64,000 bases of DNA, taken from contig JAXDKG010000015.1 of the NCBI GenBank assembly GCA_034667225.1, forward strand, positions 4,189-68,188, given 5' to 3'. Origin of the DNA: DATMER01 sp034667225. Its GTDB lineage: Bacteria > Acidobacteriota > Thermoanaerobaculia > Multivoradales > UBA5704. Both the position numbers and the translations under genes were made by a program. The notes beneath the pieces were generated by a model that was not told where the DNA came from, searched no databases, and saw nothing but the letters and a program-made list of their open reading frames with translations. Below, piece by piece: positions 30,865-39,190 of this stretch (the first letter of the stretch is position 1; each line of letters begins with the position of its first letter).

Positions 30865-33800
30865 ATGCGCAGACTCTTCCTCGCCGTCGCCATCGCCACC
30901 GTCCTCGCTTCCCCCCTCGCCGCCCAGGCCGCCGGCTCCAAGTCCGCCAAGTCCCCCGAATCCCCGCTGGCCAAGGCCGCCGCCGCGCTGCCGCTCCGCA
31001 GCGTCGGCCCCAGCCTGATGAGCGGCCGCATCGCCGATATCGCGGTCCACCCCACCGTTCCGGGCGTCTGGTACGTGGCCGCCGGCTCGGGCGGGGTCTG
31101 GAAGACCACCAACGCCGGCACCACCTGGACGCCTATTTTCGAAGACCAGCCCTCCTACTCGATCGGCGAGATCACTCTCGACCCCACCAATCCCGACGTG
31201 GTCTGGGTCGGCACCGGCGAGAACGTCAGCGGGCGCCATGTCGGCTGGGGGGACGGCGTCTACCGCAGCCGCGACGCCGGCCGCACCTGGCAGCGGATGG
31301 GCCTTCCCCGGTCGGAGCACATCGGCCGCATCCTGGTGGACCCGCGCGACGGCAACCGTGTTCTCGTGGCCGCCGAGGGGCCGCTCTGGGCCGCGGGCGG
31401 GGAGCGAGGCGTCTACCGCTCCACCGATGGCGGCGACACTTGGACCCCGGTGCTCCAGATCGACGAGAACACCGGCGTCACCGACCTCGAGCTCGATCCC
31501 GCCAATCCCGACGTGGTCTATGCCGCGGCCTACCAGCGCCGGCGCCACGCCTGGGGGTTCCTCGGCGGGGGGCCCGGCTCGGGGATCTGGAAGTCCGGCG
31601 ACAACGGCAAGACCTGGCGCCAACTGAAGACCGGCCTGCCGAGCGAGGACATGGGGAAGATCGGGCTCGCCGTCACCCCCGCCGACCCGTCCCTGGTCTA
31701 CGCCACAATCGAAGCCGGCGAGGAGGAGCGCGGCTTCTACCGCTCGCGCGACCGGGGCGAGAGCTGGGAGAAGCGGAACGGCTACATCTCCGGCGGCACC
31801 GGCCCCCACTACTACCAGGAGATCGAGGCCTCGCCCCTCGACGCCGCCCGGGTCTACCAGATGGACGTCTTCCTCCATGTGACCCGCGATGGCGGCGCCA
31901 CGATGGAGACCCTCGAGACCGGCCACGACAAGCACAGCGACAACCATGCCCTGTGGATCGACCCGAATAACGGCAATGGCAACCACCTGCTGGTGGGCAC
32001 CGACGCCGGACTCTACGAGAGCTTCGACGAGGGGAGGACCTTCCGGCACTTCCCGAACCTGCCGGTCGCGCAGATCTACAAGGTGGCGCTCAACAACCGC
32101 GAGCCGTTCTACGACATCCTGGCCGGGGTGCAGGACCAGGGCACCCTGCACGGTCCGTCGCGCACCCTCAACCGGGACGGTATCCGCAATCAGGACTGGT
32201 ACGTGCCGCTCGGCGCCGACGGCTATGGCGTCGCCTTCGACCCGCGCGACCCCGACCTCCTCTACCTGATGTTCCAGGAGGGGATGCTCTTCCGCAAGTA
32301 CCGGCGCAACGACGAGGGCTTGCTGATCCGCCCCCAGCCCGCCGAGGGAGACGAGCCGGAGCGGTGGAACTGGGACTCGCCGCTGCTGGTGAGCCCGCAC
32401 CGCCCCGACCGGATCTACTACGGCTCGCAACGGGTCTGGCAAAGCGACGACCGGGGCGGCACCTGGACCCCGATCAGCGGCGACCTGACGGACGGGCGGC
32501 GCCGCTACGAACAGAAGTTCTTCGGGCGGGTCTGGAGCGTCGACGCGCTGTTCGACAACAACGCGATGTCGAAGTACGCCACCACCACGGCGATCTCGGA
32601 GTCGCCCCTCCGGGAGGGGACGCTGGCGGTCGGCACCGACGACGGCCTGGTGCAGGTCACCACCGATGGCGGCCGGAGCTGGAGCCGCGCGGCGGCGATC
32701 CCCGGGCTGCCGGCGCTGTCCTTCGTCAACGACGTCGAGATGTCGCTGCACGCCGCCGCCACTCTCTATGTGGCCGCCGACAATCACAAGACCGGCGACT
32801 TCAAACCCTATGTCTTCGAGAGCACCGACCTGGGCCGCACCTGGCGCTCGATGGCGGGGGACCTGCCGCCGGGGGCGATCGTCTGGGCGCTGCAGCAGGA
32901 TCACGTCCGGCCCGAGCTGTTCTTCCTCGGCACCGAGCGCGGCCTCTACTTCAGTGTCGACCGGGGTACCCACTGGCTCGAGCTGGGGGGCGCGCCGACG
33001 ATTCCGTTCCGCGACGTGAAGCTGCACCGGCGTGACAACGACCTGGTGGGCGCCACCTTCGGCCGAGGCATCTACGTGCTCGACGACTACACGCCCCTCC
33101 GCGGTTTTGTGGCGGGGGCGGCGGCGCTCGCGCAAGAGGCTGTGCTCTTCCCGGTTCGCGACGCCTGGTGGTTCGTGCCCTACCAGGCGGGACAGGCTCC
33201 GGGGCGCCCGGAGCTCGGCAGCGACGACTTCACCCTCCCGAACCCGCCCCACGGCGCCCTCTTCACCTACTTCCTGCGCGAGGAGTCGACTTCCGCGCGG
33301 GAGGCGCGGAAGGCCGGCGAGAAAGAGCTGCGCGAGAAGGGAGCCGACGTGCCCTTCCCCGGCTTCGACCGCCTGCGGGCCGAGGCGCTGGAGACGGACC
33401 CGAAGGTGCTGCTGATCGTCTCGGACGCCGCCGGGCGCAAGGTGCGATGGATCGAAGGGCCGGCTAAGGAAGGGCTGCACCGGGTGAGCTGGGACCTGCG
33501 CGGCCCGGTCCCGGACCCGGTGGTGCTCGACCCGCCGGGCTTCCGGGCCCCCTGGGATCCTCCGCCGGTGGGCCCCCTGGTGGCGCCTGGGCGCTACTCG
33601 GCAGAGCTGGTGATGGTGTCCGCGAGCGGAGCCCGTTCGCTGGGTGCGGCGCAGTCCTTCGAGGTGAAGCCGGTGCCGAACCTGCCGCCAGGCACCGACC
33701 CGGCGGCGGTGGCCGCCTTCCAGGAGGAGACGGCGGAAGCGGGGCGGCGGCTGTCCTCGGCCGCGGCGGAGCTCGGCCGCGTCAAGGACCAGCTCCGGCA

Positions 33801-34161
33801 GATGCGGGCGACGCTGGGAGAGACCCCCAGGGCGGACCTGGCGCTCTACGCCCGGCTGGACGCGGTGGGCCAGGCGGTCGCGGATCTCGAGCGACGGCTC
33901 CAGGGCGACCCGGCGCGGCAGAAGCTCTCCGAGCCGGAAACCCTGTCGATCGGTGAGCGCGTGGGGGCGATCCGGTACGGCCACTGGCAGACGCGGCAGA
34001 TGCCCACGGCGACCCAAAGGCGCGAGTTGGAGATTGCCAAGGCCGGGTTGGATACGCTGGAGCGCGACCTGAAGGCCCTGATCGCGGGCGACCTGGCGAA
34101 GCTGGAGGAGGCTTTCGCGGCGGCGGGCGCGCCGTGGATCCCGGGGCGGAGGGTGCCGTAG
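30865..34161 (+). CDS. large exported sortilin/BNR-repeat beta-propeller protein
   Basis: A 1098-residue exported protein with a signal peptide (FLAVAIATVLASPLAAQA). Residues about 40-750 hold repeated BNR/Asp-box units, for example TTNAGTTWTP, SRDAGRTWQR, STDGGDTWTP, SGDNGKTWRQ, SRDRGESWEK and STDLGRTWRS, as in VPS10/sortilin-type ten-bladed propellers. A C-terminal part (about 840-1098) has a beta domain and two charged helical stretches. Relatives are common secreted proteins of acidobacteria and others and are often annotated as glycosyl hydrolases, but no catalytic residues are evident. A binding or structural role is more likely than glycosidase activity. Confidence 0.85.
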   Translation: MRRLFLAVAIATVLASPLAAQAAGSKSAKSPESPLAKAAAALPLRSVGPSLMSGRIADIAVHPTVPGVWYVAAGSGGVWKTTNAGTTWTPIFEDQPSYSIGEITLDPTNPDVVWVGTGENVSGRHVGWGDGVYRSRDAGRTWQRMGLPRSEHIGRILVDPRDGNRVLVAAEGPLWAAGGERGVYRSTDGGDTWTPVLQIDENTGVTDLELDPANPDVVYAAAYQRRRHAWGFLGGGPGSGIWKSGDNGKTWRQLKTGLPSEDMGKIGLAVTPADPSLVYATIEAGEEERGFYRSRDRGESWEKRNGYISGGTGPHYYQEIEASPLDAARVYQMDVFLHVTRDGGATMETLETGHDKHSDNHALWIDPNNGNGNHLLVGTDAGLYESFDEGRTFRHFPNLPVAQIYKVALNNREPFYDILAGVQDQGTLHGPSRTLNRDGIRNQDWYVPLGADGYGVAFDPRDPDLLYLMFQEGMLFRKYRRNDEGLLIRPQPAEGDEPERWNWDSPLLVSPHRPDRIYYGSQRVWQSDDRGGTWTPISGDLTDGRRRYEQKFFGRVWSVDALFDNNAMSKYATTTAISESPLREGTLAVGTDDGLVQVTTDGGRSWSRAAAIPGLPALSFVNDVEMSLHAAATLYVAADNHKTGDFKPYVFESTDLGRTWRSMAGDLPPGAIVWALQQDHVRPELFFLGTERGLYFSVDRGTHWLELGGAPTIPFRDVKLHRRDNDLVGATFGRGIYVLDDYTPLRGFVAGAAALAQEAVLFPVRDAWWFVPYQAGQAPGRPELGSDDFTLPNPPHGALFTYFLREESTSAREARKAGEKELREKGADVPFPGFDRLRAEALETDPKVLLIVSDAAGRKVRWIEGPAKEGLHRVSWDLRGPVPDPVVLDPPGFRAPWDPPPVGPLVAPGRYSAELVMVSASGARSLGAAQSFEVKPVPNLPPGTDPAAVAAFQEETAEAGRRLSSAAAELGRVKDQLRQMRATLGETPRADLALYARLDAVGQAVADLERRLQGDPARQKLSEPETLSIGERVGAIRYGHWQTRQMPTATQRRELEIAKAGLDTLERDLKALIAGDLAKLEEAFAAAGAPWIPGRRVP

Positions 34162-34227
34162 GCCTGGCGGGTTTCGGCGCGCTTTGCGTTTCTCCAGGTG
34201 ACGCACCATCAACGAGGAGAAACGCTC

Positions 34228-34992
34228 ATGGACAAGAAGAATATGAACACCGCAGCGCAGCAGCCCTGGTTCCGCTCGGCGGCGCGCGCGCTCGCGATCC
34301 TGACCTTGGTTACCCTGGCGACGGGCTCGGCCCTCGCCCAGGGCCTGGCGCAGTCCCCGATCGACATCCAGGCCACGGACCTGACGATCGTCAACAACCT
34401 GCCGTCCCTCTACTTCAACTACGACACGGACGTCGCCCTTACGGTGATCAACACCGGCTCGCCCGACGAGTTCGCGACCGTCCGGGCCGTGGTCCCGGAA
34501 GGAGAGGGCAAGCTGCGGGTCAACGGGGTCAACTACAACCTGCTGCAGTTCCACTGGCACACCCCCTCCGAGCACCTGATCGAGGGGCGCTCCTTCCCGC
34601 TGGAGCTGCACTTCGTTCATCAGGCCGCCGACGGCTCCGGTTCCTTGCTAGTGGTGGCCGTCTTACTCGAGCACGGACCCCGGCATGCCGAGCTCGAGAA
34701 GATTTTCGCGCATCTTCCGGCGTCGGCCGGCCAGAGCACGGCGGTCGGCGGCTTCGACCTGACGCAGCTCCTGCCCGCCGGGCGCGAGTCGTTCCGCTAC
34801 ACGGGCTCGCTCACCACGCCGCCCTTCACCGAGGGGGTCCAGTTCGTCGTGCTGGCCGACTCGGCCCGGGTGTCGAAGGGCCAGATCGAGGTCTTCATGA
34901 GCCTCTTCCCCGAGGGCAACTCCCGGGAGCCGCAGCCGCTCAACGGCCGCACGGTGCGCTCCGACATCGACCCGGAGGACGAGCAGAACTAG
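34228..34992 (+). CDS. alpha-class carbonic anhydrase
   Basis: A 254-residue exported zinc enzyme hydrating CO2. A signal peptide (about residues 1-39) precedes the mature domain with SPIDIQATD. The three zinc histidines are in LLQFHWHTPSEH and ELHFVH, and the substrate pocket has YTGSLTTPPFTEGVQF. The ATG at 34228 has GAGGAG upstream; a frame upstream of it is open but unsupported. It stands between the propeller gene and a hairpin with no partner genes, so a periplasmic pH or CO2 role is inferred from the family alone. Confidence 0.9.
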   Translation: MDKKNMNTAAQQPWFRSAARALAILTLVTLATGSALAQGLAQSPIDIQATDLTIVNNLPSLYFNYDTDVALTVINTGSPDEFATVRAVVPEGEGKLRVNGVNYNLLQFHWHTPSEHLIEGRSFPLELHFVHQAADGSGSLLVVAVLLEHGPRHAELEKIFAHLPASAGQSTAVGGFDLTQLLPAGRESFRYTGSLTTPPFTEGVQFVVLADSARVSKGQIEVFMSLFPEGNSREPQPLNGRTVRSDIDPEDEQN

Positions 34993-35030
34993 CCTGCGGC
35001 CGCTTCCCGCTCCCTCCTCCCGCCACCCTC

Positions 35031-35064
35031 GCCGGCACCTTCCGCGCACTGCGGAGGTGCCGGC
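35031..35064 (+). terminator. hairpin downstream of carbonic anhydrase gene
   Basis: GCCGGCACCTTCCGC pairs with GCGGAGGTGCCGGC around the loop GCACT, with one bulged T, and is followed by ACTCTTTCC. It sits 39 bp past the stop codon, the place expected of a transcription terminator. Its right arm is also the start of a 33-bp repeat copied at 36447-36480. Confidence 0.6.
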
Positions 35065-35359
35065 ACTCTTTCCTCGAGGCCTGCTCCCGGAGCCGTCCGT
35101 CCTCAACGTTCGCCCGGCACGTGGGCCGTGACCTTTCGGCCCGAGGAAGCTCATGTGGTGCGTTCGTGGGCTTGTGGCAGGGCCAACTAGATAGGTTGTC
35201 ATTATCTGCCTGTGCGTTGACCTACCGGCGGCAGAGGCGTTACCATCAGCTAAAGCGCAGAAACCACGGACCTGTCGACATGTTGCCATCAGCAACCGGG
35301 GATCGCCGACTGTCGGTAAGGCGGAAAGCCGTCGATATTGAGTGAGATGTTAGGTGCCT

Positions 35360-35830
35360 ATGCCGACGCTACGGACGAAGAAAAGATACGTGCTCCTGGC
35401 GATAGTCGCGGTCATCGTATTTCAGTCCTGCCGCGTTGCGCGCGGTCCAGCAGGCTTCTGGAAATTGTATCGGCCTGAACTTGTGGTGTCGCAACATAGC
35501 GATCAGGGACCCTGGGGTGGAGAGCGACAGATCGAGTGGCGAACGGTGGACGTCCGCACTTTCTCCTTCGCCGAAGCGAAAGCCTTCGCAGAGCGGCACG
35601 ATTGGAAGCTTCTGGCGCAAACCCGGCACGAATCCCTGCCACCTGGATCTCCTGCCGCCAAACCGCACGAGCCCCACTTTTTGCCGATTCCTTCTACTGT
35701 GGGACGTTTCGATTCAGCATGGACTCGAGAAGATCCTGGTTCGGGGGGCGCTTCGACTGCTTTCGGCTACGTGCAGGTCAGCGACGACGGTACGCGTATG
35801 TACGTGTATCACTTCTGGGGTAACGGTTAA
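35360..35830 (+). CDS. small lipoprotein-like protein of unknown function
   Basis: A 156-residue protein with a hydrophobic start and a cysteine in VIVFQSC, plausibly a lipoprotein signal. The rest is polar, with RTFSFAEAKAFAERHDWKLL and a C-terminal FGYVQVSDDGTRMYVYHFWGNG. I recognise no family. Codon use and GC are below those of the neighbours, in keeping with the flanking direct repeats. The ATG at 35360 follows AGGTG; a GTG two codons earlier is possible. Confidence 0.55.
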   Translation: MPTLRTKKRYVLLAIVAVIVFQSCRVARGPAGFWKLYRPELVVSQHSDQGPWGGERQIEWRTVDVRTFSFAEAKAFAERHDWKLLAQTRHESLPPGSPAAKPHEPHFLPIPSTVGRFDSAWTREDPGSGGASTAFGYVQVSDDGTRMYVYHFWGNG

Positions 35831-35887
35831 GTTGTCGCGGACGCCGGTGAACCGCAGGACGTTAGCCGAGCGAAAGAGGACTCAATC

Positions 35888-36418
35888 ATGCCTGGAGACA
35901 CCTGGAGAAACCCTCACAATCCGCCCGTTCCGTTGCAAGGTCATCCCGATGCAGCCGATGTCGCCAACGAAGCACCCACTACTGATCAGACGCGCATCTT
36001 CGTTACCGTAGATGCTGGAGCCAAAATCGACAAGAATAATTACGCTTACAATTGCCTGGGATGGGTCTGCTTCAAAGGCCCGGCTCCTTATCGTGAAGGT
36101 GGTGAACCGGACTTCGAGGATGTTGACACCCTTCCCGAAGTGACGGAAATCCTAACCAGGAACGGATACGTGGCGTGTCCCGCAGCGGAAGCTACCTGCA
36201 TCGTAACGGGCAAGGGACCTTACAACATCGGGCATGTCTACGCGAAATGGGAGGGACTGGCCGACGTAACGGATGTTGGCTGGCTTGCAGCCTGGGGGGC
36301 TGTTGACTGGTGGGAATCTCGCCTCGGGCCCGCAGGCGTGACCATCATCCATGAACGGGATGCGCTCACAGGAAATATTTTCTACTCGAACAAACTAGCC
36401 TACTTCAAACCACAATAA
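35888..36418 (+). CDS. DUF7689-like protein, unknown function
   Basis: A 176-residue soluble protein. The order of motifs resembles DUF7689-type proteins: NYAYNCLGWV near residue 52, then NGYVACPAA, then HVYAKWEG, and WWESRLGPAGVTIIHERD near the end. A conserved Cys early and His late suggest a cysteine-peptidase-like fold, but no activity is shown. It lies inside the island with lower GC than the flanking genes. Confidence 0.55.
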   Translation: MPGDTWRNPHNPPVPLQGHPDAADVANEAPTTDQTRIFVTVDAGAKIDKNNYAYNCLGWVCFKGPAPYREGGEPDFEDVDTLPEVTEILTRNGYVACPAAEATCIVTGKGPYNIGHVYAKWEGLADVTDVGWLAAWGAVDWWESRLGPAGVTIIHERDALTGNIFYSNKLAYFKPQ

Positions 36419-36482
36419 GTTCCACGCGATTCTGGAGCCAGGCAATCGGAGGTGCCGGCACTTTTTTCCTCGAGGCCCGCGG

Positions 36483-36917
36483 TCAACTGGCGGGAGCGGT
36501 TTTCCGGTAGCTGGTGGTCATGCCGCCTGGGCTGTAGGCCACGATGTCGATGATGCCCTCCTGCCTGAACAGGTTGAGCGCGCGGAGGAGCGTCGTGCGG
36601 GGCGGCGCATAGCCCAGAGCACGGATGATGTCCTTCCGGTCGAATTCCTGGGGGAGACTGGGAAAGGCTGCTTCCAGATCGTTCAGGACCGCGTAGCGCG
36701 CGCGCATCGGCGTCGGAGCCGGGTCCGGCGCCACGGAGTCCGGTTCGCGGACGGTCGTGGCCAGAGCCATGGCGTCCTGTTCTCCCTCGACGGCCCCGCG
36801 CCAGAGCCTCTCGAGCGAGCGGAGCCGGAGCCCATGAGCGGCGTTCAGCAATGCGACATCCGCGCAGTGCTGCTCCTCGAGCGCCTGCCGGCGCACCTCG
36901 TACTCCTCTCGGTTCAT
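36483..36917 (-). CDS. hypothetical protein with a C-terminal winged-helix-like region
   Basis: A 144-residue protein. The N-terminal half is helical (EEYEVRRQALEEQHCADVALL). The C-terminal half has the look of a winged helix: FDRKDIIRALGYAPPRTTLLRALNLFRQEGIIDIV. The ATG at 36917 has a perfect AGGAGG upstream, so the gene is well supported. It lies next to the right island repeat and the 21-bp array; a DNA-binding role is inferred from the helix pattern only. Confidence 0.6.
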   Translation of the reverse strand: MNREEYEVRRQALEEQHCADVALLNAAHGLRLRSLERLWRGAVEGEQDAMALATTVREPDSVAPDPAPTPMRARYAVLNDLEAAFPSLPQEFDRKDIIRALGYAPPRTTLLRALNLFRQEGIIDIVAYSPGGMTTSYRKTAPAS

Positions 36918-37014
36918 CGTGACCTCCTGGTGGAATCATATGGATACGGACGCCCTGCCGTCGAGCGCGATCTTCGTGCGTCCGCGTCTGAAGCCGTCCG
37001 GTACCCGCCGCGGT

Positions 37015-37371
37015 ACGGATGGTTCCCCTCGCGAAGCGGACGGTCCGGAAAGGGAAGCGGACCGTCCGGAACGCGCTCCGGATGGTCCGCTCCGCGCTTG
37101 GAAACGTCCGCAACGCGAGGGGAACCGTCCGCATCACGAGGGGAATCGTCCGGAGCGCGGTCGGAACCGTCCACATCGCGTTGAGAACCGTCCGCATCGC
37201 GATCCGGATCGTCCGCGACGCGATCTGAATCGTCCGCTTCGCGTCTCAAATCGTCCGCATCGCGATCCGAGCCGTTCTCTTCGCGATTTGAACCGTCCGC
37301 ATCGCGTCCTGAATCGTCCGCATCGCGTCTGAAGTCATTCGGGACGCGTTGCGGACGATCCCCGGCGCGTT
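37015..37371. repeat. array B: about 17 degenerate 21-bp tandem repeats
   Basis: Units run without spacers from 37015, with boundaries at 37036, 37057, 37078 and on to 37351. Most units keep the core AACCGTCCGCATCGCG, ending in AT or TC. The plus strand and the minus strand both stay open through it, giving apparent heptads such as NRPHRVE or RTVQIAK. The array fills most of a 594-bp gap between two minus-strand genes. I see no CRISPR-like spacers and no dyad in the unit. Confidence 0.88.
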
Positions 37372-37511
37372 CGGAGCCTCTTTATAGGGATCAGAGGATT
37401 TAGTTATCGCTGAGGGATCGTAGATGGGGACGCCGAAGCCGCGAAAGTGGGCGAACCCAACACCGCCGGTCCTGCGGCCGGGACCTCGATACAAGCCAAT
37501 CTTCTGCCTCG

Positions 37512-38171
37512 CTAACCAACCACCACAAACCTCTCCCGCGCCTCTCGGTCGATGCGATCGATCGTCTCCTCGGTCCATTCCAGGACGCCCCATCGGGTGG
37601 GCGTGAAGCGGCCATTCTCCATCCGGCCATAGGTCGGAAAGTGGATGGGGTCTGGAAATTCCGGGACGAGCTCCCAGAAGAACTCCGTATAGGCCCGCAG
37701 GATCCGGTTGTTCTTCACGTCATAGAGACCGTAAGCCTTCCTCGCCTTCTGGAGCTTCGCGTAGCAGCCCCAACTTGCGATCTCCAGAGGCATTGCCATC
37801 TCATAGGCACCGGGCCGGTACGTGTAGGTGTTGAAGTCCATCACTGGGTGCTCCGGGTCCAGGATGTAGGAAGATCCGTCCTCCCGGACGGCCATTTCGA
37901 ACGGAAGCCCCTCGCCAAGCCTGCGGTGCGTACCGCGGCCCATCATCACCAGATTGCCCGATCCGTCGGTGATCACCAAGTAGACCGAGCGTCGATGGAA
38001 GATGTCATCGATCTCCCAGGAGAAGCCTACGTAGCCGAACTGGGCCGCCCGCTCGGCATAGTACGTGCGAAGCATCCGGGTTAACTGCTCCGTCTCCGGA
38101 GTGACCGGCACACAACAGCACACCAATCCGTTCTTCGGGTCGAGTATGAACGGGAAATCCTCAAGGCGCAT
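37512..38171 (-). CDS. unknown protein, possibly an N-acyltransferase-like (GNAT) fold
   Basis: A 219-residue soluble protein starting at an ATG at 38171 with AAGGAGGAG upstream, so expression is well supported. The alternation of strands and helices around YLVITDGSGNLVMMGRGTHR, LPFEMAV and EMAMPLEIASWGCYAKLQKA recalls GNAT-type autoinducer or N-acyl amino acid synthases, but no acyl-CoA signature is secure. Two cysteines are adjacent near the start (CCCVPVT). I rate the family assignment low. Confidence 0.6.
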   Translation of the reverse strand: MRLEDFPFILDPKNGLVCCCVPVTPETEQLTRMLRTYYAERAAQFGYVGFSWEIDDIFHRRSVYLVITDGSGNLVMMGRGTHRRLGEGLPFEMAVREDGSSYILDPEHPVMDFNTYTYRPGAYEMAMPLEIASWGCYAKLQKARKAYGLYDVKNNRILRAYTEFFWELVPEFPDPIHFPTYGRMENGRFTPTRWGVLEWTEETIDRIDREARERFVVVG

Positions 38172-38220
38172 CGACTCCTCCTTGCATCCGTTGTAAGTTC
38201 TCGAAGCGCCAGGGCGCCCT

Positions 38221-38240
38221 CGCATCCTTGTAAGGATGCG
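38221..38240. promoter_or_regulatory. 20-bp palindrome between divergent genes
   Basis: CGCATCCTT-GT-AAGGATGCG is a 9-bp inverted repeat with a 2-nt centre, 50 bp upstream of the unknown gene ending at 37512. It could be an operator or a small REP-like repeat. It is followed by TTCTT on the plus strand, so a weak terminator is another option. Confidence 0.4.
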
Positions 38241-38332
38241 TTCTTCAGCAGAATGTTTAAGATTAGATCTAGAGAACCGACTCGGCGGCGCCAGGAACCA
38301 GAATCTGCGCAGTTCCCAATGGAGGGGAGACC

Positions 38333-38532
38333 ATGACGATGTAGATACTCAGGTCAGCGCCGAGGTCTTGCAAACCTTTGCTGATGCTTGGAATCGTCAT
38401 GATATCGAGGCTCTCATGTCGTTCATGACAGAGGATTGTGTGTTTGAATCCTCGGCAGGCCCGGATGTCTGTGGTACGCGCTATGCGGGCCGTGAGGCCG
38501 TGCGAGCTGGCTTTGCTGGAGACCTGAGATGA
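38333..38532 (+). pseudogene. SnoaL/NTF2-like pseudogene, frameshifted and truncated
   Basis: Residues matching the first half of SnoaL-type NTF2 folds are readable: SAEVLQTFADAWNRHD, LMSFMTEDCVFESSAGPDV and GREAVRAGFAGD. A good ribosome site (GGAGGGGAG) precedes the ATG at 38333, but that frame stops after three codons; the SnoaL frame is one base off. At the other end the protein stops after about 65 residues where the family needs about 130. The stop overlaps the start of the VOC gene, as if a deletion joined the two. Confidence 0.65.
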
Positions 38533-38930
38533 AGCATTCGATTGCCCACATCGCGCTCGTTGTGCGCGACTACGACGAAGCCATCGCCTACTACACCCAG
38601 ACGCTCGGCTTCACGCTGGTCGAAGACACGTACCAGCCGGAGCAGGACAAGCGTTGGGTGATCGTGGCACCCGCGGGCTCCAGCGGCGCGACGCTGCTGC
38701 TCGCGCGCGCCTCGACGCCCGAGCAGGCCCGGTTCATCGGCAACCAGGCGGGTGGGCGCGTCTTCCTGTTCCTGAGCACCGACGACTTCTGGCGGGACTA
38801 CCACCGAATGACCGCCGCCGGAGTCCAGTTCGTCCGCCCGCCCAGCGTGGCGCCGTATGGGACCGTGGCGGTCTTTGAGGACCTGTACGGGAACAAGTGG
38901 GACCTGGTCGAGTACGGTGCCCGGGAGTAA
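38529..38930 (+). CDS. VOC-family (glyoxalase/bleomycin-resistance fold) protein
   Basis: A 133-residue protein of the vicinal oxygen chelate superfamily. Typical sequence is HIALVVRDYDEAIAYYTQTLGF at the start and APYGTVAVFEDLYGNKWDLVE at the end, giving a metal-binding His and a terminal Glu. Members include glyoxalase I, extradiol dioxygenases and resistance proteins; the substrate cannot be told. The ATG overlaps the stop of the SnoaL-like pseudogene. Confidence 0.9.
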   Translation: MKHSIAHIALVVRDYDEAIAYYTQTLGFTLVEDTYQPEQDKRWVIVAPAGSSGATLLLARASTPEQARFIGNQAGGRVFLFLSTDDFWRDYHRMTAAGVQFVRPPSVAPYGTVAVFEDLYGNKWDLVEYGARE

Positions 38931-39001
38931 TCCGGGTTCAAGACGGAAAGGGAGAGCCGGCACGCCCGTCCATCCACCCGTCCAGCTCTCCCGCTCGTAT
39001 T

Positions 39002-39028
39002 CTGGACAAACTCGGAAGATTTGTCCAG
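39002..39028. promoter_or_regulatory. 9-bp inverted repeat upstream of the maltodextrin operon
   Basis: CTGGACAAA and TTTGTCCAG form a perfect 9-bp dyad with a 9-nt centre. It lies about 75 bp upstream of the promoter -35 box, a plausible activator or repressor site for the operon. No regulator gene is encoded nearby. It could also serve as a terminator stem for the VOC gene, but lacks a following U-run. Confidence 0.45.
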
Positions 39029-39102
39029 CTATGTGGATCGTGTCACGAGTGTAACCGTGCGTCATGCATTCGACTGTAAAGACGCTGTCCGATTTCAATG
39101 GA

Positions 39103-39131
39103 TTGACAGTCTGCTGCCACGTTCCTACAAT
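39103..39131 (+). promoter_or_regulatory. near-consensus sigma-70 promoter of the maltodextrin operon
   Basis: TTGACA at 39103-39108 and TACAAT at 39126-39131 are separated by 17 bp, an almost perfect housekeeping promoter. It lies 60 bp upstream of the ribosome site of the first amylase. Consensus strength suggests that control acts by repression or downstream, not by weak polymerase binding. Confidence 0.75.
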
Positions 39132-39190
39132 CGGCGCCATCCTGTCAGGGGGATACGCAACAAGAGCAGGCCCCTGGGGAGGAGGTTCCG

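Larger units (their letters stand above)
35052..36480. mobile_element. small gene island between near-identical 33/34-bp direct repeats
   Basis: The sequence CGGAGGTGCCGGCACTCTTT and on to CGAGGCCTGC at 35052-35084 recurs at 36447-36480 with about three differences. Between the copies are two unrelated small genes and DNA of lower GC than the flanks. About 275 bp after the left repeat (35085-35359) hold no gene I can support. The repeats could be an attachment-site duplication or recombination products. No integrase or transposase lies inside. Confidence 0.5.

Noticed and set aside
30631..34620. 1329-residue open frame on the minus strand
   Set aside because: It is the mirror of the propeller and carbonic anhydrase genes; high GC keeps the opposite frame open. 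It has no signal, domain or ribosome site, while the plus strand has clear BNR and zinc motifs.
36919..37332. Arg/Pro heptad-repeat proteins in array B, on both strands
   Set aside because: Both strands are open at once, so coding cannot be argued for either without codon-bias evidence.
37015..37371. CRISPR array
   Set aside because: Units are contiguous 21-mers with no unique spacers, and there are no cas genes in the window.
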